From NCBI GenBank assembly GCA_023457715.1, contig JAEWKR010000069.1:1-53669 (forward strand): a stretch of 53,669 bases of DNA, read 5' to 3'. Positions 41,666-49,158 of this stretch are shown here, one piece after another (position 1 is the stretch's first letter; each line of letters opens with the position of its first letter). The DNA comes from Verrucomicrobiota bacterium. GTDB taxonomy: Bacteria; Verrucomicrobiota; Verrucomicrobiia; Opitutales; Opitutaceae. The notes under the pieces are model-generated. The model was not told the DNA's origin. It did no database searches and saw nothing but the letters and a program-made list of their open reading frames with translations. A program made the translations under genes and the position numbers.

Positions 41666-42361
41666 GTGCGTAGCGTGGTGCTCAAGCCTTCTGTCCGATG
41701 CCAGCGGTGTTGCCTGCCGCCGCGCTGGTGCGTGTGCCCCGCCGAGGAACGCGTGACGGTCCCGTTTGCCGTGGATGTCCTGATGCATCATCGCGAGCGT
41801 TACCGGCCGAGCAGCACCGGGAACCTCGTGGAGAGGGTTGTCAACGAGGCGCACCTGCACCTGTATCGTCGTGAGCGGGGCCTCACCGCCGCGGACCTCC
41901 AGCGTCCGGGAAAAGACCTGTGGATCCTTCATCCGCACGGCTTACCCGCGCCCGCCACTACCAATCCCGCCGACGTGCAGGTGTTGCTCCTCGACGGCGC
42001 GTGGCGGGAGGCGACCGCGATGGCACAGGAGGTGGGCCGTTGGGGGCGCCTGGTGAGCCTGCCCATGACGGGAGAGAGCCGCTACTGGCTGCGGGCGAAG
42101 GGGGAGGGGGCGCGGTATTCGACCGTGGAGGCGTTGCTCTTCCTGCTCCAACATTTCGTGACGGCGGCCGGGTTCGCGGATTCCGGCCGGCAATGGGCGG
42201 AGGAGCACCGGAAGCTGCGGCGGCAGTTCGAACTGCATGTCTACGCAAGCCTGCGATCGCGGGGACACAAGGAGGAGGCGAAGGCGTTTCTCGCCGACTC
42301 GCCGATCTTGACGGAGCTGGCGGAATTCGTCGCCGCGTTGGACGTGCCGCGACCGCGGTGA
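41666..42361 (+). CDS. DTW-domain tRNA-uridine aminocarboxypropyltransferase (TapT/TrmO-class)
   Basis: A 231-residue protein of the DTW family, which forms acp3U in tRNA from SAM. The zinc-type knuckle CQRCCLPPRWCVC opens it, followed by VDVLMHHRERYRPSSTGNLVERV and VLLLDGAWREA, where the DTW motif appears as DGAW. YSTVEALLFLL is the later conserved block. No ATG is available at the expected place; GTG at 41666, 41675 or 41678 are the candidates, and I give the first. The open frame running far upstream is shadow coding under the FAD gene. Convergent with rpoN across 121 bases that hold no gene. Confidence 0.85.
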   Translation: MRSVVLKPSVRCQRCCLPPRWCVCPAEERVTVPFAVDVLMHHRERYRPSSTGNLVERVVNEAHLHLYRRERGLTAADLQRPGKDLWILHPHGLPAPATTNPADVQVLLLDGAWREATAMAQEVGRWGRLVSLPMTGESRYWLRAKGEGARYSTVEALLFLLQHFVTAAGFADSGRQWAEEHRKLRRQFELHVYASLRSRGHKEEAKAFLADSPILTELAEFVAALDVPRPR

Positions 42362-42482
42362 GAAGCTCCAGGGCGCAAGCGGTTGGACCATGGCCGTCAA
42401 TCCGCCCGATCATGGCGGCTGGAAGGTGCGGCCCGGCGCTGAGGCTGATCGAGCCTGCCGCCCAAGGCTTATCGCCGACCCC

Positions 42483-44024
42483 TCATTTATAATCCCGCCG
42501 GAGGTTGCTCGGAAGGATTCCGAGTTCCTCGCGGTACTTGGCGACGGTGCGACGGGCGATCGTGATGCCCTTGGACTGCAGCTTGGCGACCAGTTCCTGG
42601 TCGCTCAGGGGCGCGGCCTTGTCCTCGAGCGAGATCAGGTCCGCGATCATTTCCTTGACGCTCGTATTGGAGACGGCGGCCCCACTCTCCGCCTGGTAGC
42701 CGGGGGTGAAGAAGTACTTGAAATCGAAGACCCCGTGGGGCGTGCGGATGTACTTGTTGGCGATGGCGCGGCTGACGGTGGTCTCGTGGACGCCCACGAC
42801 ATCCGCAATCTGGGTCATCGTGAGCGGTTTCAGGTGGGCGACTCCCTGTTCGAAAAACTCCTTCTGGGCGTTGATGATCTCACGCGTGATGCGCTCGATG
42901 GTGCGCTGGCGCTGCTCGATTGAGTCGATCAGGAACTTCCCGGAGCGCATCCGCTCGCGGATATAGTCGCGCTCCTGTTTGGTGAGGGAGCCGCGCGCGA
43001 TCATGTCGCGATACGTACTGGAGATACGGAGACGCGGAATGTAGTCGCTGTTGAGATGGATCTTCCACTCCTCGCCGTCCTTCTCGACCGTGACGTCGGG
43101 TTCGACGACCCGGTTGTTGTCCTCGGCGAAGCGCCGTCCGGGGGCGGGGTCCAGCTTGCCGATTTCCTCGATGGCGGACTGGATCTCGTCGGGGTCCGCC
43201 CCGAGCTTGCGCGCCAGTTCCGGGATGCGCCGGCGGGTCAGCAGGTCGAAATGGTCGCGGATCATCCGGCCCGCGAGCGAGAGCCCCCGACCCTTCGCGG
43301 TGAGCTGGGCCAGCAGGCAATCCGGGAGGTCCTTCGCGCCGATGCCCGGCGGGTCGAAGGACTTGAGCTGCTTCAGCGCCTGTTGCACCGCCTCGAGCGG
43401 CAGGCTGGATTGAAGCGCCACGTCCGACGGAGACTGGGTGAGAAAGCCGCGGTCGTCGAGTGAGCCCACCAGATGGTGCATGGCCTGCATCGATTCCGGC
43501 GACAGGTCGGAGGTCTGTGCCTGCTGCATCAGGTGTTCCTGCAGGGACGTTTCGCTGACGAGCGAATCGAAGAAATGCTGCCGGCGTTCCGCATCCTCGG
43601 AGGTGAAGGGCTGGGCACCGCCGACCGTCGCCATGTGGTCGCGCCAATCCTCGTCGAGCTTGCCGAGAATCTCGAACTCCCGGTCCTTCGAGAAATCCAT
43701 TTCCTGGTCCTTGGCGGTCGGACGTTCGCCGTCCGGCGCGAGCGGGGCGTCGTGGGTCCCGTTGCCCTGGTCGTCGCCGTGCGCGTCCGCGGCCCCCTCG
43801 GCGCCGTGGTCGTTGGCCGAGTCGTCGTTCGCCTTGTCGAGGCTCACGCCGTCCATCGGCAGTTCCTCCAGCGTGGGGTTGCTCTGCAATTCCTCCTGGA
43901 TCACCGAACGCAGGTCGAGCGCCGCGACCTGGAGGATCTTGAGCGATTGCCGCAGCTGCGGCGCGAGCACCAGCGATTGCGTCTGCCGCTGATGCAGTTG
44001 GTGGCTGAAACCTTGGCTGCTCAT
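42483..44024 (-). CDS. rpoN: RNA polymerase sigma-54 factor
   Basis: A 513-residue sigma-54. Region I is Gln/Leu-rich (SHQLHQRQTQSLVLAPQLRQ, then SLKILQVAALDLRSVIQEELQSNPTLEE); region II is an acidic stretch (EGAADAHGDDQGNGTHD, about 75-110); the core-binding domain and HTH (TMTQIADVVGVHETTVSRAIANKYI) follow, and the C-terminus holds the RpoN box ARRTVAKYREELGI (about 492-505), which contacts the -24 element. Full length. Its ATG overlaps the stop of the upstream kinase gene (ATGA), an unusual neighbour for rpoN, which more often sits with lptB or hpf. Confidence 0.97.
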   Translation of the reverse strand: MSSQGFSHQLHQRQTQSLVLAPQLRQSLKILQVAALDLRSVIQEELQSNPTLEELPMDGVSLDKANDDSANDHGAEGAADAHGDDQGNGTHDAPLAPDGERPTAKDQEMDFSKDREFEILGKLDEDWRDHMATVGGAQPFTSEDAERRQHFFDSLVSETSLQEHLMQQAQTSDLSPESMQAMHHLVGSLDDRGFLTQSPSDVALQSSLPLEAVQQALKQLKSFDPPGIGAKDLPDCLLAQLTAKGRGLSLAGRMIRDHFDLLTRRRIPELARKLGADPDEIQSAIEEIGKLDPAPGRRFAEDNNRVVEPDVTVEKDGEEWKIHLNSDYIPRLRISSTYRDMIARGSLTKQERDYIRERMRSGKFLIDSIEQRQRTIERITREIINAQKEFFEQGVAHLKPLTMTQIADVVGVHETTVSRAIANKYIRTPHGVFDFKYFFTPGYQAESGAAVSNTSVKEMIADLISLEDKAAPLSDQELVAKLQSKGITIARRTVAKYREELGILPSNLRRDYK

Positions 44025-45010
44025 CGGAAGCTGGGCTGCTGGTGCAACGTGCGTCCGAGCGAGGGGACCGCCGGATCCCTCACCCCGTAAAGATCCTTCA
44101 GGTAGACCCCGAGCTTCTCATTGGTGGGACCGTACCGGTCGCTGTAGAGGTACAACTCCAGGTCGGTCAGCATGTCGAACGCCGTCTGATACCTCTTGTC
44201 ACGGTCCCGCTGGAGGGCGCGCTGGATGATGGTTTCAAGCCGGGCGTCGATCTCGGGGCGCAGCGTGCCGAACTTGGGGATCGGCATGGTCAGGATATTC
44301 CGGCGTGAAATGGCGCGATCCTGGTTTCGAAACAGGTTTCGACCGAGCAGCAGCTCGGTCAGGACGATGCCCAGTCCGAAAAGGTCGGCCCGCGAGTCGG
44401 TGATCGCATAACTGGCCTGCTCCGGGGAGAGGTACTCATCCTTGCCGGCGATCACCTTGCCCTCCTCGTTGTACATCAGGTCGAGGGCCTTCGCGATGCC
44501 GAAGTCGGTCAGCTTCACGTCGCCTTCGTAGGCGATCATGATGTTCTTGGGGCCGATGTCGCGGTGGACGATGTTGAGGTGACGCCCTTCGCGGTCGCAT
44601 TTCGCGTGGGCGTAGGCGAGGCCCCTGGCGACGCGCGAGACAATGAAGGCCGCCAGATCGATCGGTATGCTCTTTTGCTGCCGGCGGTGCTCGTCGAGGA
44701 ATTGCTCCAGATTCACCCCGCGAACAAATTCCATCACCATGAAGTACTGCCCGCCCACCTGGCCCAGGTGGTAGGTTTGCACGATGTTGGTATGGATGAG
44801 ATCCGCCACCAGCCTCGCCTCGCCGATGAAGTTGTTCTGAAACTCCTCCATCGACGAGAACTCTTCCCGGATGAGCTTGACAGCTACAATCTTGCGAAAA
44901 TTCCCCGCGCCCAGCTGCTGCGCCTCGTACACGACCCCCATCCCGCCGTCGGCGATCTTGCGAGTCATCTCGTAGTGAAGCTCGTTGAAGATGTTCGTGA
45001 TTGCAGCCAC
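44021..45010 (-). CDS. Hanks-type Ser/Thr protein kinase coupled to rpoN
   Basis: A 329-residue cytoplasmic kinase with no membrane span. Gly-loop IADGGMGVVYEAQ (about 18-30), Lys in VAVKLIREEF, catalytic loop HRDIGPKNIMI, DFG in LTDFGIAK and the APE-like region GKDEYLSPEQASYA are all intact. The C-terminal lobe ends near 290; the last 40 residues (YSDRYGPTNEKLGVYLKDLYG) have no known domain. The start is GTG 45010 (VAAITNIF); no clear ribosome binding site. Its stop overlaps the rpoN start, so kinase and sigma-54 are made together. It is divergent from the Fe-S carrier gene. Confidence 0.93.
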   Translation of the reverse strand: MAAITNIFNELHYEMTRKIADGGMGVVYEAQQLGAGNFRKIVAVKLIREEFSSMEEFQNNFIGEARLVADLIHTNIVQTYHLGQVGGQYFMVMEFVRGVNLEQFLDEHRRQQKSIPIDLAAFIVSRVARGLAYAHAKCDREGRHLNIVHRDIGPKNIMIAYEGDVKLTDFGIAKALDLMYNEEGKVIAGKDEYLSPEQASYAITDSRADLFGLGIVLTELLLGRNLFRNQDRAISRRNILTMPIPKFGTLRPEIDARLETIIQRALQRDRDKRYQTAFDMLTDLELYLYSDRYGPTNEKLGVYLKDLYGVRDPAVPSLGRTLHQQPSFR

Positions 45011-45085
45011 CGGGGGTCAGCAAAGGGTTGCAACAGGGGGGATGCAAGAAAACAGATCGATTCGGCCTGAAATCTGCTGCGACGG

Positions 45086-45113
45086 TTGACAGCCCGCCGC
45101 TCGGTCCTACGGT
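45086..45113 (+). promoter_or_regulatory. Possible promoter of the Fe-S carrier gene, leaderless
   Basis: TTGACA (45086-45091), a 16-base gap and TACGGT (45108-45113) form a -35/-10 pair. The -10 lies seven bases before the ATG at 45121, so the transcript would start at or beside the start codon and have no leader. The -10 match to TATAAT is only 3 of 6 but fits the TANNNT form of GC-rich bacteria. Confidence 0.4.
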
Positions 45114-45120
45114 CCGCCAC

Positions 45121-45438
45121 ATGATCACGCTCACCTCCCGTGCAGCGCAGCAGGTGAAAACCATGCAGGCTGAGCTCAACGCCCCGGCAAAGCGGCTCCG
45201 CGTGCTCGTGGAATCGGGCGGGTGCTCCGGATTTCAGTACGGGATGTCGTTCGATGAGCCGAAGGCGGACGATGTGCTGTTCGAGAGCGAAGGCGTGCCC
45301 ATGCTCATCGACCCCGCGAGCCTCGCCTACCTTGACGGGTCAGCGATCGATTTCGACGACGGGCTTCACGGCAAGGGTTTTGAAATCAAGAACCCCAACG
45401 CGCAAAGCACCTGCGGTTGCGGGAAGTCGTTCAGCTAA
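45121..45438 (+). CDS. erpA: A-type iron-sulfur cluster carrier (ErpA/IscA)
   Basis: A 105-residue A-type carrier that delivers Fe-S clusters to apo-proteins. The three ligand cysteines are present: Cys35 in VESGGCSGFQYG and the pair in STCGCGKSF near the end. MSFDEPKADDVLFE and IDFDDGLHGKGFEIKNPNA match the family well. ATG 45121 is close after a TTGACA-type promoter. ErpA versus IscA or SufA cannot be told apart here; no isc or suf genes adjoin. Convergent with ubiE across the palindrome at 45452-45541. Confidence 0.88.
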   Translation: MITLTSRAAQQVKTMQAELNAPAKRLRVLVESGGCSGFQYGMSFDEPKADDVLFESEGVPMLIDPASLAYLDGSAIDFDDGLHGKGFEIKNPNAQSTCGCGKSFS

Positions 45439-45451
45439 CGAGGATGCCGCT

Positions 45452-45541
45452 GGTTTCTGGTTTCTAGTTTCTAGTTTCTAGTTTCTGGTTTCGCGTTGGT
45501 TAACCAGAAACTAGAAACTAGAAACTAGAAACTAGAAACCC
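45452..45541. repeat. Large hairpin of GTTTCTA repeats between convergent genes
   Basis: The left arm (45452-45492) is a run of GGTTTCT(A/G) units (about five copies of a 7-8 base unit); the right arm (45504-45541) is the inverted run of CTAGAAA units. They pair over nearly 40 bp around a short loop (GCGTTGGTTAAC). It sits between the stop of erpA and the stop of ubiE/menG and could end transcription in both directions. Confidence 0.8.
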
Positions 45542-45543
45542 AA

Positions 45544-46242
45544 CTACACTCGCCCGACGTGCAAGGCGACTATTCCGAGTGACATCGGGGTGGCATGGAC
45601 CTCTTGGAAACCGGCCGCGCGAAGTTCGTCCGCCAGCCCCGCTCGATCCGGGAAGGCCCCAATGGTTTCGTTGAGGTAGACGTAGGCATCGCGGTCCCCG
45701 GTGACCAAGCCCGCGATGCGCGGCAGGAGCTTGGTGAGGTAGAAATAGTAGAGCGGGCGAAACCACGGGTACGGTTGCGAGAATTCGAGCACGAAGACGT
45801 GTCCGCCGGGGCGGAGCACGCGCCGCATTTCCCGCAGACCCTGGATTCGGTCTGCGAGGTTCCGCAGGCCGAAGGAGATCGTCACGGCGTCGAACTGGTT
45901 GTCCTGCAACGGGAGGGCAAGGCCATCGCCCTGGCGAAAGGTGACGTTGCGGTACGTCTCGCCCGCTTCCCCCTTCTTGATCTCGGCTTGATCGAGCATC
46001 GGCTGGCAGAAATCCATCCCCAGGATGGAGGTCGACGCCGCAAGGCCGCGGCTGAGGGCGAAGGCCACGTCGCCGCTCCCCGTCGCCAGGTCGAGGATGT
46101 CCTTCGGCGCGGTGCGTCGAACCGCCCGGACGAGCCGTCGCCGCCACCAGACATCGATGCCTCCGCTCAGCAGCCGGTTCGCCAGATCGTAGCGCCGGGC
46201 GATGCGTCCGAACATGGTGTTGACTGCGACGGGATCAGGCAT
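45544..46242 (-). CDS. ubiE: Ubiquinone/menaquinone biosynthesis C-methyltransferase
   Basis: A 232-residue SAM methyltransferase of the UbiE/MenG family; it methylates demethylmenaquinol (or the ubiquinone precursor). Motifs: MFGRIARRYDLANRLLSGGIDVWWRRRLVR (10-39), SAM motif I LDLATGSGDVAFALSRG, ISFGLRNLADRIQGLREMRRVLRPGG and the late NETIGAFP. The MenG role is more likely if the host uses menaquinone, but that is an inference. ATG 46242 (MPDPVAV) is preferred; the frame is open to 46305. Divergent from the HU gene. Confidence 0.9.
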   Translation of the reverse strand: MPDPVAVNTMFGRIARRYDLANRLLSGGIDVWWRRRLVRAVRRTAPKDILDLATGSGDVAFALSRGLAASTSILGMDFCQPMLDQAEIKKGEAGETYRNVTFRQGDGLALPLQDNQFDAVTISFGLRNLADRIQGLREMRRVLRPGGHVFVLEFSQPYPWFRPLYYFYLTKLLPRIAGLVTGDRDAYVYLNETIGAFPDRAGLADELRAAGFQEVHATPMSLGIVALHVGRV

Positions 46243-46313
46243 GGACCCGATAGATGTCTGGGAGGAACGCGGTGATGGCAATTCGGTCTTAAGAGATTGA
46301 CGCAATTCGTAGA

Positions 46314-46342
46314 TTGAAAATCCTTTAAGGAAGCTTCATAAA
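46314..46342 (+). promoter_or_regulatory. Promoter of the HU/IHF gene
   Basis: TTGAAA (46314-46319), 17 bases, then CATAAA (46337-46342): a good sigma-70-type match (5 of 6 and 4 of 6). A probable start near 46349 is followed by AAGGAA, six bases before the ATG at 46360. The surrounding segment is notably AT-richer than the rest of the window. Confidence 0.55.
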
Positions 46343-46359
46343 CGCACTCAAGGAATCCC

Positions 46360-46719
46360 ATGTCCAACCTTACCAAGCGAGAGATTGTGTTGGAGATCTA
46401 CCGGAAGTCGGGCTTCCCGCAGAAACAGATCGTCGACACCGTCCAGCAGACGCTGGACATCATCCAGCGGGCGCTGGCGAATGGGCGTAACGTCGAGCTC
46501 CGCAATTTCGGGGTACTCGAGGTCCAGGTCCGCAAGCAGCGCATCGGCCGCAATCCGAACAAGCCGGAGGCGGAAGTCGTTATCCCTCAGAGGGCTGTCG
46601 TAAAGTTCAAGTCGGGTAAAATCCTCAAGCAGCAGCTGAAGAAGATTGATCTGACCAAGCTCGCGAACAACCCGCCGGCATCGGCCGACGATGACGGGGA
46701 TGACGACGGGGAAGAGTAA
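46360..46719 (+). CDS. HU/IHF-family DNA-binding protein with acidic tail
   Basis: A 119-residue histone-like protein. The HU/IHF fold covers 1-95: SNLTKREIVLEIYRKSG, the dimer helix FPQKQIVDTVQQTLDIIQRALANGRNVELRNFG, and the DNA-arm region RKQRIGRNPNKPEAEVVIPQRAVVKFKSGK with the intercalating Pro in RNPNKP. The end LKKIDLTKLANNPPASADDDGDDDGEE is an unusual acidic extension of about 12 residues. A clear Shine-Dalgarno AAGGAA precedes the ATG. Whether it acts like HU or IHF is not clear. Confidence 0.92.
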   Translation: MSNLTKREIVLEIYRKSGFPQKQIVDTVQQTLDIIQRALANGRNVELRNFGVLEVQVRKQRIGRNPNKPEAEVVIPQRAVVKFKSGKILKQQLKKIDLTKLANNPPASADDDGDDDGEE

Positions 46720-46729
46720 GTAGCGGAAT

Positions 46730-46752
46730 GCGGGCGGGCCGCCCGCGGTCCA
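46730..46752. repeat. GC-rich palindrome, family copy 1
   Basis: GCGGGCGGGCCGCCCGCGGTCCA between the HU and hisS genes. The core GCGGGCGGGCCGCCCGC folds on itself. The same sequence recurs at 49035, 49114, 52240, 53620 and 53652, in either orientation. Confidence 0.8.
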
Positions 46753-46823
46753 CGGATCCATGCCGCGGGTGCCATTTTTGATGTGGCGCTCGGGCGGTTG
46801 GAAACGCTTTGATGGGCGTTTCC

Positions 46824-48137
46824 ATGGCGACGTTCCAGACTCTGCCCGGCTTCCGCGAGTTCTATCCTGAAGACCTCGCGCGCCGGAACCATGTGTTTCG
46901 CTTGTGGCGACAAACCGCCACCAACTTCGGCTTTGCCGAATACGATGCTCCGGTGCTGGAGCCGCTGGACTTGTACAAAGCGAAGTCCGGGGACGAGATT
47001 GAGGCCCAGCTTTTCAGCTTCACGGACAAAGGGGGGCGCGACGTTGCCTTGCGGCCGGAGATGACGCCGACCGTGTGCCGGCTGGTGGGCGCGAAAGCGA
47101 ACGCCCTGAAGCGGCCGATCAAATGGTTCAGCATCGCCGAGTTCTACCGCTACGAGCGCATGCAGAAGGGGCGTGGCCGGTGCTTTTTTCAGTTCAATGC
47201 CGATATCTTCGGCGAGCCGGGCCCCGAGGCCGAAATCGAGCTCATCGCGCTCCTGGTGCAGTGCATGTGCGCGTTTGGACTCACGGAGCAGGATTTCTAC
47301 GTCCGACTCAGCGACCGCAACCTGTGGTTCTTCTACCTGGAGGCGCTGGGTCTGGACGAACCCCGGATCCGGGGCGTGCTCGGTGCGGTGGACCGGTATG
47401 AAAAATACGGAGACGACGCCTTCAAAGGCTACGCGGAGCAGTTCGGCGCGCTGGACACCGGCCTCAAGGACAAGGTGCTGGCATTCCTCCAGATCCGGTC
47501 GCTCGACGCCCTGGAGCAGGTGCTGGCGCCGATCGGCGGAGACAAGTTGAAAGGAAGGCTGGCTGACTGGCGCAAACTGCTCGGGGCCTTGGAAGCCATG
47601 GGACTTGGGCGCTTCATCAGCGTCGATCTCGGCGTCGTGCGCGGTCTCGCTTATTACACTGGCTTTGTCTTTGAGGCGTTCGATCGCAAAGGCGAATTGC
47701 GTGCCCTGGCGGGTGGCGGCCGATATGATGACCTGGTGCAGAAACTCGGCGGGCCGGCGCTGCCGGCGGTCGGATTTGCCATCGGCGACATGACGTTCTC
47801 CCTGCTGCTCGAACAGCGCGGTCTCATGCCCGGTTTCGTCCAGGCGCCGGACGTTTATTGCGTGATCGGCGGCGAGCAGGAGCGGCTGGCCGCGTTCGGC
47901 GACATCCACGCGTTGCGCGGGGCCGGATTCCGGGTGGATTATCCGATGAAGGACGTCGCGTTCGGCAAGCAGTTCAAGGCGGCGGCGGAATCCGGGGCAA
48001 AGCTCGCGCTGATCTACGGCGGGGACGAACTGGCCAAAGGCGTGGTCAAGATCCGCGATCTCACGGACCGCAGCGAGGCCGAGATCCCGCGGGCGCAGGT
48101 CGTGACCACGGTGCGCGATTTCTTCACTGCGACGTGA
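46824..48137 (+). CDS. hisS: Histidyl-tRNA synthetase
   Basis: A 437-residue class II synthetase. Motif 2 appears as AEFYRYERMQKGRGRCFFQFNADIFG (about 106-130); RDVALRPEMTPTVCRLV carries motif 1-side substrate contacts; the His-specific motifs VRGLAYYTGFVFEAFDRKGE and LAGGGRYDDLVQKLGG (about 275-310) are clear, and the anticodon domain begins near 345. Start: ATG 46824 (MATFQTLPGFREFYPEDL) is typical; ATG 46812 is also in frame. Its stop overlaps the following ACT gene (GTGA). Essential gene; no operon partner upstream. Confidence 0.95.
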   Translation: MATFQTLPGFREFYPEDLARRNHVFRLWRQTATNFGFAEYDAPVLEPLDLYKAKSGDEIEAQLFSFTDKGGRDVALRPEMTPTVCRLVGAKANALKRPIKWFSIAEFYRYERMQKGRGRCFFQFNADIFGEPGPEAEIELIALLVQCMCAFGLTEQDFYVRLSDRNLWFFYLEALGLDEPRIRGVLGAVDRYEKYGDDAFKGYAEQFGALDTGLKDKVLAFLQIRSLDALEQVLAPIGGDKLKGRLADWRKLLGALEAMGLGRFISVDLGVVRGLAYYTGFVFEAFDRKGELRALAGGGRYDDLVQKLGGPALPAVGFAIGDMTFSLLLEQRGLMPGFVQAPDVYCVIGGEQERLAAFGDIHALRGAGFRVDYPMKDVAFGKQFKAAAESGAKLALIYGGDELAKGVVKIRDLTDRSEAEIPRAQVVTTVRDFFTAT

Positions 48138-48520
48138 AAAAATCCGGCCAACGTTTTCGGGCGCTGCCCGGCACCTATGCCGTGTGCCGGTTGAAACCGG
48201 ATGCGGTGCTTCCGACCTGGGCGCGGGGCCCCTTCGTGAGCATCACCTACACCGAGGAGGAGCTTTCAATCGTGTGCCCGACGGAGAAGGTGCCCATCGA
48301 GGTGACCGCGGAACGGAACTGGCGGTTGCTGAAGCTCGTGGGCCCGTTTCCCTTCTCGGTGACCGGCGTGCTGGCCGCGTTCGCGGCTCCGCTCGCCAAA
48401 GCGGGCATCAGCCTGCTCTCGATCGCCACGTACGACACGGATTACTTCTTCGTGAAGAGCGATGCGTTTGACGACGCGATCGCGGCGTTGCGTGCGGCCG
48501 GGCATGTGAAGGTGCGGTAG
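48134..48520 (+). CDS. ACT-domain protein coupled to hisS
   Basis: A 128-residue protein with two ACT-like folds. FRALPGTYAVCRLKPDAV and TYTEEELSIVCPTE lie in the first half; the second has LVGPFPFSVTGVLAAFAAPLAKAGISLLSIATYDTDYFFVKSDAFDDA (the ACT_7-type block). It probably binds an amino acid. The start is GTG 48134, which overlaps the hisS stop, so translation follows that of HisRS. Function unknown; the coupling makes an amino acid sensor plausible but unproven. Confidence 0.8.
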   Translation: MKKSGQRFRALPGTYAVCRLKPDAVLPTWARGPFVSITYTEEELSIVCPTEKVPIEVTAERNWRLLKLVGPFPFSVTGVLAAFAAPLAKAGISLLSIATYDTDYFFVKSDAFDDAIAALRAAGHVKVR

Positions 48521-48534
48521 CGCGCTCCGCGCGC

Positions 48535-48568
48535 GGTTTCGAGTTTCGGATTTTGAGTTTTGGGTTTC
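48535..48568. repeat. GAGTTT/GGGTTT-type repeat, single arm
   Basis: GGTTTCGAGTTTCGGATTTTGAGTTTTGGGTTTCG lies between the ACT and cytidine deaminase genes. It resembles one arm of the repeats at 45452 and 51550 but has no visible inverted partner. Confidence 0.6.
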
Positions 48569-48599
48569 GTGCGGATGGAGGAACTGACAAGGTGGTGCG

Positions 48600-49013
48600 A
48601 TGAAGTCCGTTCCGTCTGCCACGATCCGCCGGCTCGAGGGGGCCGCGCGCAAGGCCGCGAAGCAGTCGTATTCGCCGTATTCAAACTTTCCCGTCGGGGC
48701 GGCGATCCTGACGGGCAGGGGCAGGATTTACAGCGGCTGCAATGTCGAGAACGCGTCGTATGGCTTGTGCAATTGCGCGGAACGGACCGCGATCTTTGCG
48801 GCGGCCGCCGCCGGGGAGCGCGAGGTGCGGGCGGTGGTCGTTTACACGCCGACGGAGACCGTAACGGCCCCGTGCGGGGCGTGCCGGCAGGTGATCAACG
48901 AGTTTGGGCCGAAAGCACTCGTGATCAGCGTGTGCGACTCGGACGCGCGGCTGAACACGACAGCGGCGGAACTGCTGCCGGACGCGTTTGGGCCAAAGAA
49001 TCTCGGGCCATGA
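48600..49013 (+). CDS. cdd: Cytidine deaminase
   Basis: A 137-residue homotetrameric-class enzyme deaminating cytidine and deoxycytidine. The zinc/catalytic CAERTA (Cys ligand, Glu acid) and PCGACRQVI motifs are intact, as are YSNFPVGAAI and the substrate loop SGCNVENASYG. Length fits the short bacterial class. It sits in the pyrimidine salvage context only by itself. ATG 48600 is preceded by AAGGTGG. Downstream are the GC-rich repeats. Confidence 0.95.
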   Translation: MKSVPSATIRRLEGAARKAAKQSYSPYSNFPVGAAILTGRGRIYSGCNVENASYGLCNCAERTAIFAAAAAGEREVRAVVVYTPTETVTAPCGACRQVINEFGPKALVISVCDSDARLNTTAAELLPDAFGPKNLGP

Positions 49014-49034
49014 CAACGGCAGGGGGACGTTTGG

Positions 49035-49137
49035 TGGACCGCGGGCGGCCCGCCCGCATCGAGCAACCCTGAAGGCGGGCGAGCAACCCTGAAGGCGGGC
49101 GGGCAACCCTGAAGGCGGGCGGGCCGCCCGCGGTCCA
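49035..49137. repeat. GC-rich inverted arms enclosing three tandem 20-base units
   Basis: TGGACCGCGGGCGGCCCGCC (with a CGCAT end) at 49035-49059 and its inverse GCGGGCCGCCCGCGGTCCA ending at 49137 are complementary arms. Between them, 49061-49120 holds three near-perfect copies of GAGCAACCCTGAAGGCGGGC (the third begins GGGCAACC). It lies between the cytidine deaminase stop and the kbl stop and may form a long hairpin ending both transcripts. Confidence 0.85.
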
Positions 49138-49158
49138 ATGGCACACCCGAAAACCGGC

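Noticed and set aside
49061..49120. CRISPR-like array
   Set aside because: Three abutting 20-base copies without spacers and no cas genes nearby, so a plain tandem repeat.
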